NCBI GenBank assembly: GCA_007258455.2
Contig: VDFB02000003.1
Coordinates: 43,217,986 to 43,281,985 of the forward strand
Source of the DNA: Sequoia sempervirens
Lineage: Eukaryota; Streptophyta; Pinopsida; Cupressales; Cupressaceae
Length of the DNA: 64,000 nucleotides
Direction of reading: 5' to 3'
Made by a program: the position numbers and the translations under genes. Under the pieces are notes generated by a model. The model was not told where the DNA came from, searched no databases, and saw nothing but the letters and a program-made list of their open reading frames with translations. How positions within the stretch are numbered: position 1 is the stretch's first letter; each line of letters opens with the position of its first letter. Shown piece after piece: positions 1-12,419 of the stretch.

Positions 1-1080
1 CATCATATCCTCTAGCTTTTGCAACTTGCTCATGAAAATCATTTTAATTGATTTATTAAATCTCCTTTTTCATTCAAAAAGGCATCAAAGGATGGAATAT
101 TCTTCAAATTTGAAATCTCCCCACAAGAGTACTTGTCCATCCAACAAGGCATTAAAGGCCTCTTACATGTCCTTTTATTGAGCCAAGTGATATTAACTCC
201 ATCTTTCATCTCATCCTTCAAGCCATCTTTTGAATTTCAAATTTCCCCCTCCTTGCACATTGCCCAAAATGTGCTCCATCTCTCTTCAATAGCATGTTGA
301 CAAGTGGCACTTTATCATTGGTTTATCTTTAGTCCCACATTCATCCTATTCTTCAATCCTCCATCCTTCTTTGGTATAAATAGAGACCTCCTCTATTGCA
401 TTTGATCATCCACAATCCATGTAAGATCACCATGCTCATTTGGATCCACAATTTCATCCATAACTTAGAGCAAAAGTTACTATCTTCATATTTAGAGCAA
501 ATTCATTCATTTCCATAGCATTTTTCCATCATCATAGCTAGGTTATTGCAGATTTCATCAAGGAAGCACATTGTTCATCATCATCAAGTGGATAAATCTT
601 CATCAAGCTTACAAGGGATTGGGAAAGGGCCATTTTCTACATCAAAATGGCACCAATTCCCCCCTGGGCTTGAGAGTTTGCATGCTTTGATAGGATTTAA
701 TAGCTTTTCTTTGTTTGTTCTTCATTTATTTCCTATTTTGAGCATTATAGATGAATTGCATGGGGAATCTTAGTTCTAACTTGCATATGTTCCTAACATT
801 ATATGTGTTCTTTGTGTTTATGCAGGTCTAGGATTGGGGTTCACACTTATATGTCACCCTTTCTCTTTTTTGTAGTAGGTTGTGAACCAAAGGTGATTTG
901 AGTTAAAGTCTTAGGGTGGGGAGAACCCAAAGGGTAGTCCCAAATCTAATGTTTGAAAGTGAATAATTCCAAGTGTTCAATCAATTTAGGTAATTAATGC
1001 ATTGAGTTTATCTCATTTGTACAATTTAGATATCCATATTATCCTATAAATATTTAGAACATTACACTTCAACACAAACC
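1..1080. repeat. LTR-like promoter sequence, no gene
   Basis: I see no convincing protein here. A good TATA box (TATAAATAGA, about 375-384) sits in a context typical of plant LTR U3/R sequence: a C/T-rich stretch upstream, then many ATG-poor CATCATC-type runs. A short open frame at 546-773 has no recognisable domain. The likeliest reading is a decayed LTR or leader of a retrotransposon, possibly the one whose pol remnant lies at 1495-2845 on the + strand, but no primer-binding site was found to prove this. Confidence 0.3.
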
Positions 1081-1494
1081 CACCATTGAGGGTGAGTCAA
1101 ACAGATTTGTTCAAGTTGAACATAAGCCAAAATGCTTAAGGAAGATTCTATTTGGCTCAAGAATTATAGCATGGAAAGGGTAACTCAAGGAGATCAACCC
1201 AAATAGGGACCCAAACAATCTCATAGAGCATACCTCATGAAAAAAATTATGGATAAACTTGATAACCACAATTAATCCTTCAACTATAGCAACAACAATT
1301 GTAGATTTATGAAAGGTTGGGACCATTTAAAAGGCACAATATTTCATGTAGGCATGACACCTTAAAGAGTGTCATAGTAAATGTAGAAAAAATATAAAGG
1401 GCCATGCTTCATAAATAAATATGGCATGGACACCAACAAAGCCAAAAAACACTAGTAGAGCTTCCTTATATTTGTATTATATGATACCTTACCT

Positions 1495-2845
1495 TGGTCA
1501 AGAATGACATTTGGGATTTAGTGGATCCTCAATCACTTTTAGGTCAAACAAATACAAAGTAAATGGCTTACTTTAATAATACAAAGCAAGGATTTTCACA
1601 AAGAGATATGCTAGAAATCAAGGGATAAACTATGAGGATTATTTTGCACAAATAATAAAATGGACCACCATTTGTGTTTTTTTTTAACTTTTGTAGCACA
1701 AAACATATGGAAAGTTCATTATATCGGTGTGAAAACTAATTTTTTGAATGTTGATGTCAAATAAATGGTTTACATGGTTCAACCAAAAGGTTATGTATTT
1801 GAAGCTTGAGAAGAAAAAATGTATAAGTTGGTAAAATTTTTATATGGTTTGAAATAAGCCCCACTATATTGGTATGAAAAACTCATTGAGCACCTCTTAA
1901 GCATGAGCGTCAAGAATTTTAAATGTGGAGATGCAACCCTTTTTGTTAAGATAGTCATTTACCTAGGCATATATGTGGGTGAACTACTCACAATAGGAAC
2001 TAATGGGAGGTACACTACAAAAGTCAAAGAAAAATTGGTAATTTTTTTTAATATAATAATAGATTTGGATCATCTTCTTAAGTAATTTGCATATTGAAGT
2101 GATTGAAAAATCTAAGTATATTTCATCACCCAATAGAATTATATTGGTGAAGTTTTGAGAAATTTGGAATGGTGGACTATAAACCACTTAGCAAAACCAT
2201 GGAACAAAATATAAATTTGACATTAGATTATATTATAGATTTTGAAGATGTAACTAAGTATAGACAACTCGTTGGTATTCTAAATTATGTAACCACAATT
2301 AGGTTAGAAATTTCTTTTGTTGTTGGAATTCTCTCTAGATTCATGCGACAATAGAGAGAAAATCATTGGGTAACAACAAAGAGGGTTCTTCGATTTCTAA
2401 AAGGCACTCTAAATTTTGGGCTAAAATACTACAAGGCAACATATTTCAAACTACTTGGATAATCATATTCAAACTATTTAGGTGAGAATCTACTTCAATA
2501 TTCTTGGTGAATTTAGATTTAGTAGTCATCACTTATAATTCAAAAATATATCAATGTCAGCTCTTTCTTTAGCACAAGCACCATATATGGTATCTTCAAA
2601 TGCAATAAAGAAATAATGTGGCTAAGAAAGAATCTTAAAGATTTTTAGTAAAATTAAGTTTCTACCCTACTCATGGTTGAAAACGCTTGTATAATCATAA
2701 TAGCCACAAATATAATATTTCATGACCAAATCGATCACATCAACACCAAATTCTATTTGATTTGACATTATGTAAAAGATGCCACTGTCAAATTGATACA
2801 TTATCCAACTATAAAGCAACTAGTAGATATCCTAACAAAAATAAT
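1495..2845 (+). pseudogene. Ty1/Copia pol remnant (reverse transcriptase and RNase H)
   Basis: A decayed Copia polyprotein can be followed in order across all three frames. Near 1511 is the W-D-L-V-D-P motif before the RT domain. It is followed by a degenerate G-I-N-Y-E-D-Y-F-A-P block (about 1625-1655), the L-Y-G-L-K motif (about 1838-1855, then a stop) and W-Y-E-K-L. An E-L-L-T-I-G-T-N block near 1980-2005 replaces the usual catalytic D-D-L-L, so the second aspartate pair is damaged. The open stretch at 2169-2354 contains Y-R-Q-L-V-G and L-S-R-F-M, the RT/RNase H junction, followed by H-W, R-V-L-R-F-L-K-G-T (about 2366-2405), A-L-S-L-A-Q-A (about 2555-2580) and the H-I-N-T-K-F and D-I-L-T-K ends of Copia RNase H. 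Many stops and frameshifts make it inactive. No integrase was recognised upstream. Confidence 0.85.
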
Positions 2846-4007
2846 TAAAAAATAGAAATTTTAAAATTCAAAGACATGCTTGATTACATTATAATTCCTA
2901 TAAATTGAAGGTGTACTATTATTTATATAATCTTAAAATATAATAAATTACAAATATATTTCTTTTATAGAATATAAATAGACATCATATAAATAAACTA
3001 AATAATTATATTCTATTATTAAATATTACCCTTCTCAAATATAATTTAAAATTTTAAAAAAAATTACATTCTAATTTTATTTCTATTTTGAAAGTCCATC
3101 TCCTAGTCTAACACCTAAAAGCTCTTATTGCTTCTTATTCACAAGTATTGCCATAACAATACCACATGAACTTTCATAATTATAACCTTATATAATGTCA
3201 TTATCGAAAGTACATGAATATATCAATATAATCAATTAACATTGAAGTATTGCCTACGTGGGTGCCACATGAATCTTTCCTTTGTCCATAACATTATTAT
3301 ACACAAAAAGTTCAAAAGTAGTAAGTAATATGGTCTCTTTATTTACACATTTCTAAGATTCACTTACATGGTGTAGTTTTAGAAATTATATCTTCTAACA
3401 TAAAAATCTCACTCATTTTGAATAGATGTTCCACCTAAATCAGACATAATTTCAATGGAAGTTTTTGATGATTTAAGAATTTTTTTTAAAATTTCCTATT
3501 AAATTTTAAAGTTTTTTTTAAAGATGCTTTTAATATAAGATTAAATAAGATTTATATTTTAATGAGATATTAATTTCCCCTTGTTGAATCTATCATGCTT
3601 ATCACTATAATAGCTACACTTTATTTGGTAAAGTTAACTTTATAAAAATAATTCGTTTTTCATAGTCTTTAAACCTTTCTATGTAATTGTAAAGAGTTAA
3701 AAGTATACACCTTGCATTTTTATTCATTTGGTTTATGCTTTACTTTATGAATATTATATATTAGTTTTAGTATATCTAATTTAGTTTATATTAAATTTAT
3801 TATTAGGAATTTTTTTATAGATTGTTTTAGTTAGGATTAATTTAAATTTATAAGATTTTTATTATTCTAATTTATGTTATATTTGTAGTCTTGTTTCTTG
3901 ATGGATTTGTCAACATGCAATATTTTTAACCATCACATCACATCTTTAATGATATTTTGATTATTAACTTTTTTAATTTTATGTTAAATAAGATTTTTTA
4001 TATTAAT
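2846..4007. other. AT-rich sequence without recognisable gene
   Basis: This stretch is strongly A/T-rich with poly-A and poly-T runs and no open frame of interest. The first part may be the 3' untranslated end or LTR of the Copia remnant, but no PPT or LTR boundary could be fixed. Confidence 0.5.
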
Positions 4008-5145
4008 TTTTTTTTTTAATGAATAGGTGTCACCTTCTATTAATTAAAAAATGATATTACATATATTCACAAAAAAAAAAAGTTAGGTGGTAAGAAGGCA
4101 CACCCTGAAGAGTCACATGGGCATAGCCCAAAAGACGGAGAATTATAAAAACATAGAAAAACCACTAAGCAACGAGAGCAGTGTCAACAGTGGGAAGAGG
4201 GTCGGCTTGTCCCATATATCAACAAGGTCCGAAGTGATGTCAGGAGGAGCCCATCTATCGTCATCCTTTTCTTTATCTTCTTGGCGGATGGGAGAAATCA
4301 CCAGAACCAAACATGGGAGCCACTTAGAGGAATTAGTAGAAAGCCAACCAAGAGCTCTGCTAGAAGACCAACCAGAAGCCCCTTGAAGGCCGCCCCAAGG
4401 AAACCTGAGGAGGAGGGGAAGGCAAGCATCTGTGATACTATGAGTCGTTGCAACATTGAGCCTAGGTGGGGGAGTAGGACACGCGACCTGAGAGTCCCGG
4501 GTGGAGCCACTCCTACCCCCATGGTAGACTCAAGAAGGCGATCGGCTCCAAGAGGAAGCTGGAGAAGGCGACATGCAAGCAAAAATACAAGGGGTGTTCC
4601 TCCAGAGGTCTAGTAGCTCCTAGAGGTGAGCCACTTCTAGTGCAACTTTGTTAGCTTGCACTTGAATCTATAGTAACACATTAGAGCATTTAGTAGCTTT
4701 AGAAAAAAGTGAAACATGCTTATCATTTTGGCTATGACAAAAATAACATAATTTCTATCTTTCCAAATGTTGAAGAGGATTTCCACCTTGAAATCATGTC
4801 AAATCTAGGTATATTTGTGAGGAAAGTGGGGCCAATCTCCCAACAGAATCATATGCTAGAAGAACGGTTCAAGCCGGAAGGGCCAAAATAAATCATGAAT
4901 CCAATTCCACAACTATTGAGCTCTGGAGAAGAACCAAAAGAGGTGCTTAAAATTTTCAAGTTACCCACAAAAATGGCAACGAGGGTCAGGAACCCCTAGG
5001 TGGGTGAATCGAGATCCCACTAGTAAGCCTTGGAAAAGAATATACTAGGCAAAGTGAGAAAGCTTGGGCTCTACAATAGCATCCAACACATTAGTGAATA
5101 TGTGGTGCCAAACAGAAACTAGCATTTGTAGATGTCACCTCTAGT

Positions 5146-7291
5146 TCAAACTATTAACCATTGGAAGATGAGGTGAAATCCATTGGTAGCCAAGATGAGC
5201 TTGTAGCTCTTGAAAGGGGTATTTGGACCCCACTTCCAATCTTTCCACCAAGGTTTGGCGAAATGAATGTCAATTTTGTGAAGCATATCAATCGAAATGG
5301 CATTAATAACTCCTTCAAAGGTATCTCGGGCTTGAGAATTTAATCCAAACATGGCTTTGAATATTCCCCATGACGTGAGGCTCATCATGGGTCTAGAAAA
5401 AAAATCCTTTGGAGACTGAATGCCCTTCTTGTGAAATCTGAGAGCATTTGGCCAAGGCACCTTGGCAAGAGGGTTTCCCAAATTAGCAAACAAGGAGACC
5501 ACAAAATATTATGTTGGTTAAAAGATAAGGCTTCCAAAAATCCATTTCCATTCCATTTGAGCTAGGGTTTAATGGCTTCCTAGGCACACCAAATGCTTAA
5601 GGAAAAAAAGGTGCCCTCTATCTGAACAAGATATTTCATTATGAGAAGGGTGTGAAGGCCAATCCATTTCCAAGTCTATGTGTGAACAAGATATCTTGAG
5701 GAAATGCAGTGCTTGAGGAGGATCTTCCAGGCTTCATTTATTTTGAGGTCTTGGATAATCCATTTGGTATATAGATTTTTCCCTTTCCTTTATGGCCAGC
5801 CCACCAAAATCTCTAGGGAGGCAGTAGAATTCTTAGGCAATGCGGTGGAATCCTTTGTGTCTCAGAGGAGGCCCAAAGGAAATCCTTGAGAAACTTCTCT
5901 AACTTCATGTAAGAGGAATTAGAAGAGGCCCAACATGAAGAATAATACACATGAGTAGCAGTCGGTATTTTAGAGCACACCTGGAACTTCCTATCCAGAG
6001 AAAGTGATTTGGTGATCCAAAAATCTAGCTTTTGCTCTATTTTATTGAGGACTACTTGCCTAGGAAAGTGGTTTGGTGATCCAAAAAGCTAGCTTTTGCT
6101 TGATTTTATTGAGGACTGCTTGCCATAAATTTGAAGGAAAAACTTGAAAGGAAAAGGGAATTCCAAGGAACCTAAAGATTTCCCCTTGAGATATCCACTT
6201 CCATCCATATTACTGTATCCAAGGAGGTCTGGGAAGAATAGATTTTCAATAGCATTAATTTTTGTTCCATTGAATAGTAAACCCAAAGGCCAAGATAAAC
6301 ATGTCAAAGAAATTTTATGGTTTCCTTGACATTATCTTTATCCTCTAGTAAAGTTAGAAAAGATTCATCAAAAAAATTCCCATTAACAAGATGAGTTGAT
6401 GAATTAGGCAAGGTGATCCCCCAAACAAGACTTTGGGAGATAGAGTGGGCTAGGAGATAGCCAAAACCTTCAGCAACAAGGACATACAAAGAAGGAGCAA
6501 GTGGGAAACCTTGGAAAATGGAGAAAAGCAAGAAAAAATATTCATATTAGCAGTCATTGATAGTGATCTAGGTAGAGGCCTTGGAAAAAAACATGCTCAC
6601 AGATTGGATAAAATTGGCACCAAAGTTCAGAGCAGAAAGCATAGCAAGAATGAAGAACCATTCAATGTGGTCCTAAGCTTTAGCAAAGTCTATTTTCAAA
6701 AAAATGGTTTTCTAGTGGGAGCACCGAGCTCACTCCATACCTTTCCAAACTACAATGATGTTATCCAAAATGAATTTGGATTTAATAAATCTAGTCTACT
6801 CTAGGAAAATGATTTGAGGGAGAAGATGACAAATCTTCAAGGCAAGATCTTTGGCTATGATTTTGTAGGAGACATTGAGGAGCTCAATAGGCCACCAATT
6901 GTAGTTGTATTCAAGATCACCAACCTTAGGTATGAATTTTATATTTCCTTTATTGATTAGATGGCCTAGGGATTTGGAATGAAAACCCTCCAAGTAAACT
7001 TTATGAAGATCTTCTCCCACACAGTCCCAAAGGGATTTATAGAACTCACAAGGGAACCATCGATTCGTAGTGCTTTGAAATCTTCTATAGTGCTCACAGC
7101 TTCTTTGAAATCCTTAATGGTGATAAATTTCTCATAGTAATCCCTCTGAACAAAAGAGATTTTGTTAGGCATAACTCTGAGACATTCTTGGAGGGCACAA
7201 GCATGCTCTAGAGAGTGATCTTGGGCAGTGAAAACTATTTTCATAATTGTTGGTATGTGGTGACTAATCATGCTATAATGTACACACTTCA
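5146..7291 (-). pseudogene. LINE ORF2 remnant: reverse transcriptase to C-terminal region
   Basis: Fragments in three frames follow the order of plant L1-type ORF2. At 7291-6966 is the region before the fingers, around a degenerate K-x-x-G-x-D-G block (here A-L-R-I-D-G). At 7020-6796 are I-K-F-I-P-K-V-G-D, W-x-P-I-x-L-L-N-V and Y-K-I-I-A-K-D-L-A, diagnostic of LINE RT. At 6531-6304 are F-x-I-x-Q-G-F-P-L-A-P-S-L-Y-V-L-V-A-E-G and G-N-F-F-D-E-S-F. The last is where an active enzyme has F-A-D-D, so the catalytic dyad is altered. At 5502-5146 is the weakly conserved C-terminal segment with a W-x-W-G-P stretch. The frame is broken repeatedly and there is no complete ORF. Confidence 0.8.
6001..6125. 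repeat. 64-bp tandem duplication inside the LINE
   Basis: Two head-to-tail copies start AAAGTGATTTGGTGATCC (6001) and AAAGTGGTTTGGTGATCC (6065) and continue to ATTGAGGACT with few differences. This is a local duplication within the LINE coding region and adds to its frame damage. Confidence 0.85.
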
Positions 7292-7692
7292 TGTATCCTC
7301 ACCGGGGTCCAGGGCCGAGTCAGGCCTCGAGCGGGGGTTCGAGGGCAGCAGCCCCCAAGAAAAAATTATTTCCCATTTTTTTCATCTCATCACCGAAAAG
7401 GAAAAAAACCAACTTTGTAAAACCCTAATTCTAGAAGCTTCTAAAAAGCTTGTTATAAGTGATTTGGATGGGGGTTGCAGTAGGGAATTATTAGAAATAT
7501 TGTAATATGTTTTACACTGGATAATAAAATCATTGAATGGCTACGGTTTTGTGGATGTAGCCCTGATTAGGTGAACCACGTTAAATTCTTTGTGTTGTCT
7601 TATTTCTGCTATAGTTTTTCTGTGTTTTATTTCTTTGTTTTATTGATCAAATTTGCATTTAATTGTTAGATATATGCCTTCTAACCCTAACA
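7292..7692 (+). repeat. 5' LTR of an LTR retrotransposon
   Basis: The block begins TGTATCCTCACCGGGGTCC, contains the GC-rich CCGAGTCAGGCCTCGAGCGGGGG run seen near the start of many plant LTRs, and ends CCCTAACA directly before a primer-binding site. TG...CA ends and a length of about 401 bp fit a complete LTR. Its insertion interrupts the LINE at 4008-7291. The partner 3' LTR is not in the window and the element runs into the assembly gap. Confidence 0.65.
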
Positions 7693-7694
7693 AG

Positions 7695-7710
7695 TGGTAT
7701 CATAGTGGGT
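7695..7710 (+). promoter_or_regulatory. Primer-binding site (initiator tRNA-Met type)
   Basis: TGGTATCATAGTGGGT lies 2 nt after the LTR end and is close to TGGTATCAGAGC, the usual plant Copia primer-binding site complementary to the 3' end of initiator methionine tRNA. Confidence 0.7.
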
Positions 7711-7777
7711 TGTGTTCAATTATCATCTATAGGAAGGTCTCACGGTTGAGTGGGAGTCTCACGGCTAAGTGGGACCA

Positions 7778-7814
7778 ATGGCGAGCGAGGGTAAATTAAA
7801 GGTAGATAAATTCA
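7778..7814 (+). CDS. gag N-terminus, cut by assembly gap
   Basis: An ATG 68 bases after the primer-binding site opens M-A-S-E-G-K-L-K-V-D-K-F, the kind of start used by Copia gag proteins (short acidic or polar lead, then a K-F before the W-x-x-W region). Only 12 codons are visible before the Ns. Sequence after the gap does not obviously continue this frame, so the gap may hide a deletion or misjoin. Confidence 0.55.
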
Positions 7815-7914
7815 NNNNNNNNNNNNNNNNNNNNNNNNNNNNNNNNNNNNNNNNNNNNNNNNNNNNNNNNNNNNNNNNNNNNNNNNNNNNNNNNNNNNNN
7901 NNNNNNNNNNNNNN
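7815..7914. other. Assembly gap (100 Ns)
   Basis: Exactly 100 N characters, the conventional placeholder for a scaffold gap of unknown size. Distances across it should not be trusted. Confidence 0.99.
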
Positions 7915-8329
7915 AGAGGTAGTGCACTTGTGTTCTACCTGTGTTGAGAATTTCAAAAACACCCATCAACAAACATCACTTAGACCACTCAAGATATGTA
8001 TGAATTAGGCTCATGTGACATTTCAAAGCCTTTTAATTCAATTCATTCTCTAGAAATGCAAATACCAAAATTGGAGGGAAAGAAATATCTCTTGTCACAT
8101 TGAAAAAGATGTAAGGCAACATGAAGTTTTAAAAAAAATATGCAGTAGGGGTAGACTATGGTATTGAATTTGATGAAAATTAATTCAAAAGGAGTTAATC
8201 ATATATCAGATACCATGAATGATCTAAGGACAAAATATGAAGTGAAAAAGAAATAAACCCTCTTGTTAGGGCTTAAAAAAAATATTAAGAGAGGAGGTTC
8301 CAATAAGTATTAAGGGATCAAAATTAGGA
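7915..8329. other. Unassigned sequence after the gap
   Basis: An A-rich stretch in which fragments of a possible Copia gag could be imagined (for example K-L-E-G-K-K-Y near 8070), but the frame closes at once. Nothing can be supported. Confidence 0.3.
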
Positions 8330-9895
8330 AGGAAGAAGGATCAAGAAAAGGTTAAGTTGATAGGAGAGTCGATATAATTGGGCATTATTAAAAAAATTGA
8401 CAATAATTAATCCCATAAAATTATTTTGATATATTGGAATTCTAGGGGTTTGAGTAACTACCCTTGTAAAATATCTACTCATAACCTTATCCGAGAATAT
8501 AGAGTGAATATTATTTTCATTTAGGAAATAGAGTTGTTTGTGTAAGGTATGACACACATATATTTTAATATTTGGAAATGCGTTCAATATCTATGTATTG
8601 GTACCCTTGGTAATGTTAGGGAGTGTATTTTTTCTAGAACCCTCATAAAATTACCCCATCCTAGTGGTTAGGGAGTAGAAATTCAATTTTGATGGTGGTC
8701 TCTTGTTTTGATTTAGGTAAAACTATCCTACTCACAAATATGTATGCACCTTCATAATTCCTAGGTAAGGTTTTACTTTGGGCCCATGTTAGATTTATTC
8801 AATCCTTAATTCCTTCTCTCCCATATATTTTAGTATGGTATTTTAATGTAATAACTAATATTAATTAGAAAACATGAAACATTGATTGTATTGGACATTC
8901 TTCTTCTCTAGTGAGAAAGAATCCTCTTTTCTTGATTTGGTGGATGTGGTGCTAAGAAATACTAACATCACCTAGATTAAAAAAATATATGTAGATGACT
9001 CAATTTTAGAAATATTAGACAGATTCCTAGTCTTTGATCATTAGATTAATGATAGTTGGGCTTCATTTTTAAAAAAAATTGGTTTTAAGGGATTTGATAA
9101 TTGAAAAATCAAATTATCTTCTTCAATTTTTCACTCCCAAAGCATCCCCCTTTCATGTTCCAACTCATGTGGCTTGGGATTTACATTTATTTAATATCAT
9201 GAATATTTGGTGGGTTGAAAGGAGGCCTACTCATGGGACAACTATATATTCCTTTTTTAAGAGACTTTAATTTTTTAAACACAAGCTTAATAAGTGAAAT
9301 AAATTCTCTTTTAGAAAATTTTTCAATCAAAATATTATCTCCAAAAGTAGTTAGAAAGAATAAATTTATAAATTAAGGATGAGGGTATGATAGAGGAGAT
9401 TTTGAAAGAGGAATCTACCTGTTCCAAATAATTAGCAAAATGAGATATTTGAGAAGAATTTTCTTAGGAAGGTGGCAAGAATAATTTTTTTATAATTCTA
9501 TGAAATATTGGATAAGTGGTAATGTTATTGCTTCCTTCATATCAGTGTAGGGTGAAAATTTATCTTCTTTCCAAGATATATCTAGGGAGGTTATAAAAAA
9601 AAAATCATCTTTATTCACTAAGGAGGGTGCCTAAACCTTTAAAGAGGAGAGACTCATCCTTGATTGCACACTCATTGGTCTCTAAAAATTTGAATAAGTT
9701 ACTTTTGGATACCATCTCCATGCAAGAGATGATTTTTTTTTTCTTCCAAATGAAAAAAGGGTAAGGCGTCTGGATCATATGGTTTCCCTATAGAGTTATC
9801 TTAGATTTTCTGGGAGATTATGAAGTTTTATTTGTTATTGTAAGGAAGCTAAGGTAGTAGAACAACTTCCTACACTAATCTTGAGAGGAGGATAA
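8330..9895 (+). pseudogene. LINE ORF2 remnant: endonuclease and start of reverse transcriptase
   Basis: This is a decayed L1-type ORF2 on the plus strand. Near 8432-8470 the frame reads Y-W-N-S-R-G-L-S-N, matching the N-x-R-G-L opening of the apurinic-type endonuclease, followed by I-I-F-I-stop-E where an active copy has Q-E-T. At 8715-8740 is N-M-Y-A-P (usual N-x-Y-A-P). The endonuclease C-terminus is at 9079-9270, with P-F-H-V-P-T-H-V-A-W-D in place of P-F-R-F-E-x-M-W and then I-W-W. At about 9750-9800 is K-A-S-G-S-Y-G-F-P-I-E, the decayed K-A-P-G-P-D-G-F-P-I-E motif that starts RT. The copy stops there, where a Gypsy/LTR-type sequence begins at about 9896. Many stops show it is dead. Confidence 0.75.
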
Positions 9896-10060
9896 TGCAA
9901 AACTTCACAGATCTTTTCAACAATTATAGAAACTTAAAAAAACTAAACATAAATATCATGCATAGCACAACACAATTATTTACGTGGGGAAAACTCTTTT
10001 AGGAGAAAAACCCCACACTCTGAAAACCCTTTCATTATGATCTTTTTATTCTTCTGGTTT
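9896..10060 (-). repeat. LTR-type fragment bordering the LINE and the Gypsy element
   Basis: The sequence ACGTGGGGAAAACTCTTTT followed by AGGAGAAAAACCCCAC (about 9982-10015) is a self-complementary-looking block of a kind common in plant LTRs and leaders. It sits between the truncated LINE and the Gypsy coding region. Orientation and owner are uncertain. Confidence 0.3.
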
Positions 10061-12360
10061 ATTTTCTTCTTCACTATTTGATTGTATCACAATAGGTTAC
10101 ATATTATTGCTATCAACATGATTATGAGCACTATTATTCATATGAGCCTCTTTCATTCTTTTCTTAGGTTGGGATAGGTAAATTTTGACTTCATGGTTTA
10201 GCAAAGGTGGTGGGGTGGAGTCAGGAGATGATGAGGATGGATGGGTAGGAGGTACTTCATCAGAGTTGGAATGGATGGATGAATGGTTATTAGATAAGGT
10301 TTCACACTTTTCAAAAAGTTAGTGAGCTATACCACGATGCCTTTTTTTATTCTCTTTTTCACTTCTATTTCTTCTTGCACGAGTTTCAACTTGTGAAGGG
10401 GTAATTGAGGTGCCCCCGAATATTGGTCTATTTTCTTCCTTTGGAGGAGGAACTGAAGGAACCACCGCGGGTTGGGAGACCACCATATTCTTAAATTTTG
10501 GTCTAAAGACTTGTTCTCATTTTGGAGGCACAAAGTTAATTATATGGTTATCTCTTTGTCTTTTATAGGATGGTAGAGGTGGAATTGTGACATATATACC
10601 AGGAAATTGAGGGAGGATACCCAGTTTGGACTTAGGTTCATTCACTACTTGTGGGGTAGGAGGAACATCCATTCAAGTCACTATAGTCCGAGGAGCCTCG
10701 AGTGGTATATTACTAAGGGATAACTCAACTATACACTTAGCTTTAAACTTTTGATATGATATCAATAAAATGTCCTCACGAGGTAAATAATGGGTTCAAT
10801 TTGTTGAGGGCAAAAATAATCTAGCAAAAAAATTCCATGAGAGGCCAAAGGATTAAAACCACTATGGTATATAGTATGTTCTTATTATTTAAATGGTAAT
10901 TTAAGGAATTTATGAATAACCAATGGGACCACCTTCATGGAGTTTAGCCATGGATAGCCTAACTTCACAGGAAACTAGTTTGACATGTCAAAATTATGAT
11001 AAATGAAACATCCAATTGTTTAGGTCCAATTATTACTAATAGAGTTATCAAACCAATCATAGGGAAGATGTAACTATCATGAGACTTTAACAATTTTTGT
11101 GATTATTCATAGTCATCCTTGTAAAGTTCATGCACGTATAAAAATTCTTCGGTGATCACATTCAATTCACACATGGGATCAATGAGTATTCCCCTTGTGG
11201 GTTTATCATTGATTCTAATAGTGATATAAAGAGGACCATTAGGCGCATTTATAGATGAATAAATATGTGTAAAAGAAATATTAGACATAAAATTAGTTCG
11301 AACCTTACAGGGTTGTAATTCGATCATGTTTACAAAGTTGGATAAGTCATTATCATCTTCTTCATTATCACTACGTTGAACAAAATTTGTTGAATGGCTT
11401 GGAAATGTGTTTGAAAATATTTGTAAGTTTTGATTAGGTGGAGAAATTGATTTATTTCCTTTGTCATTAATGCTGACCAACTCAATTTGATTAGAGTTGA
11501 TGAGGTCTTGCAATTGGTGCTTAAGATGCATACATCTTTTCGTATCATGTCTAGGAGTATAATATTGACAAAATTATTTTGCATTAAAGTTTGGTGGTAA
11601 GGATTTTGTTGTGTCAACATGCCTAATCAGAGGGAGTTGAATCATATTCTTATTTAACAACTACAACATGATCACATGGAGAGAATCGGGAAATTATGAA
11701 AAATGTCTATCTATTGGCCTAAATTGATACAAAGTTGAATTTGCAACTTATGTTTCAATGTTATTAGTGGTTTGAGGATTATTTATCTTAATGATTTTTT
11801 TCTTTTTCTTTTTAAATGATTGGTAATTATTTTGAGGCATGACTTCACATTGACCAATAGGAGCCAATGAAGGTGTACCTTCATATTAACTAGTAGATAT
11901 CTAATAATCATGAAGGGTAATACAAAAGTGTGTAAAAGGTAGGTATTTCATCAATAACATCTTGTATTGAATACTAGGTTGTAAGTTTCCTATAAACACC
12001 CTTTGAATGTCAACATTTAGGAGACTATAGTAAATTTGTGAATACAGTGATTGGTATTGTCCTATAAAGTTATCTTTTCTTTATGTCCTTGATTACAATG
12101 AACTAAATCCATTAATGTAACTTGAGGACCAATGTTCACTAAAAATATTGTAGGAACACACTAACGAGTGGCATAAAGGAGGTAATTGAGTTGTTTAGAA
12201 ATGAGAAAACCAATCCAAGGCCATATGTTTCAATGACCTAAGAAAGAGTTTCACTAGGAGCACATCTTCAAAATGAAGTCACTACACAAGGTGGTAAAAG
12301 CTGACACATGGTTATTAGGATCTCCTTTACCATTGTAATTTTAAAATTGGGGTATTTCAA
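10061..12360 (-). pseudogene. Ty3/Gypsy gag (C-terminal half), linker and protease remnant
   Basis: Read from high to low coordinates on the minus strand: near 12350-12290 is Y-N-G-K-G-D-P-N-N-H-V, the gag block whose usual form is F-x-G-x-x-D-P-x-x-H. It is followed by M-D-L-V-H-C-N-Q-G and further gag sequence with stops. At about 11560-11500 is H-D-T-K-R-C-M-H-L-K-H-Q, the zinc-knuckle-like region typical of Tat/Athila-type gag. At 11250-11110 is the retropepsin P-L-Y-I-T-I-R-I-N-D-K followed by I-L-I-D-P-M-C-E-L-N-V-I-T. The active-site D-x-G has become D-P-M, so the protease is disabled. At 10700-10100 is a proline-rich, charged linker. No reverse transcriptase follows; the element is truncated near 10060. 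Confidence 0.75.
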
Positions 12361-12419
12361 TATTTTATGGTATAGGTGTTTATAGAATAGCAAACGACAA
12401 TTGGAAATGTGTGAGATAT

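Larger units (their letters stand above)
4008..7291 (-). mobile_element. LINE (non-LTR retrotransposon), 5' end lost
   Basis: This is a 3.3-kb L1-type element on the minus strand. Its 3' end is a poly-A tail, seen as 11 Ts at 4008-4018. A GC-richer 3' untranslated region follows (about 4090-4900), where overlapping open frames on both strands look like by-products of composition. The protein-coding part, read from high to low coordinates, is the reverse transcriptase of ORF2. The element's 5' part (ORF1 and endonuclease) is absent because an LTR starts at 7292. No target-site duplication could be paired for that reason. Confidence 0.8.

Noticed and set aside
4281..4613. Overlapping open frames on both strands (about 95-110 codons)
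   Set aside because: They lie in the GC-richer 3' untranslated part of a LINE and have no domain; open frames on both strands reflect composition.
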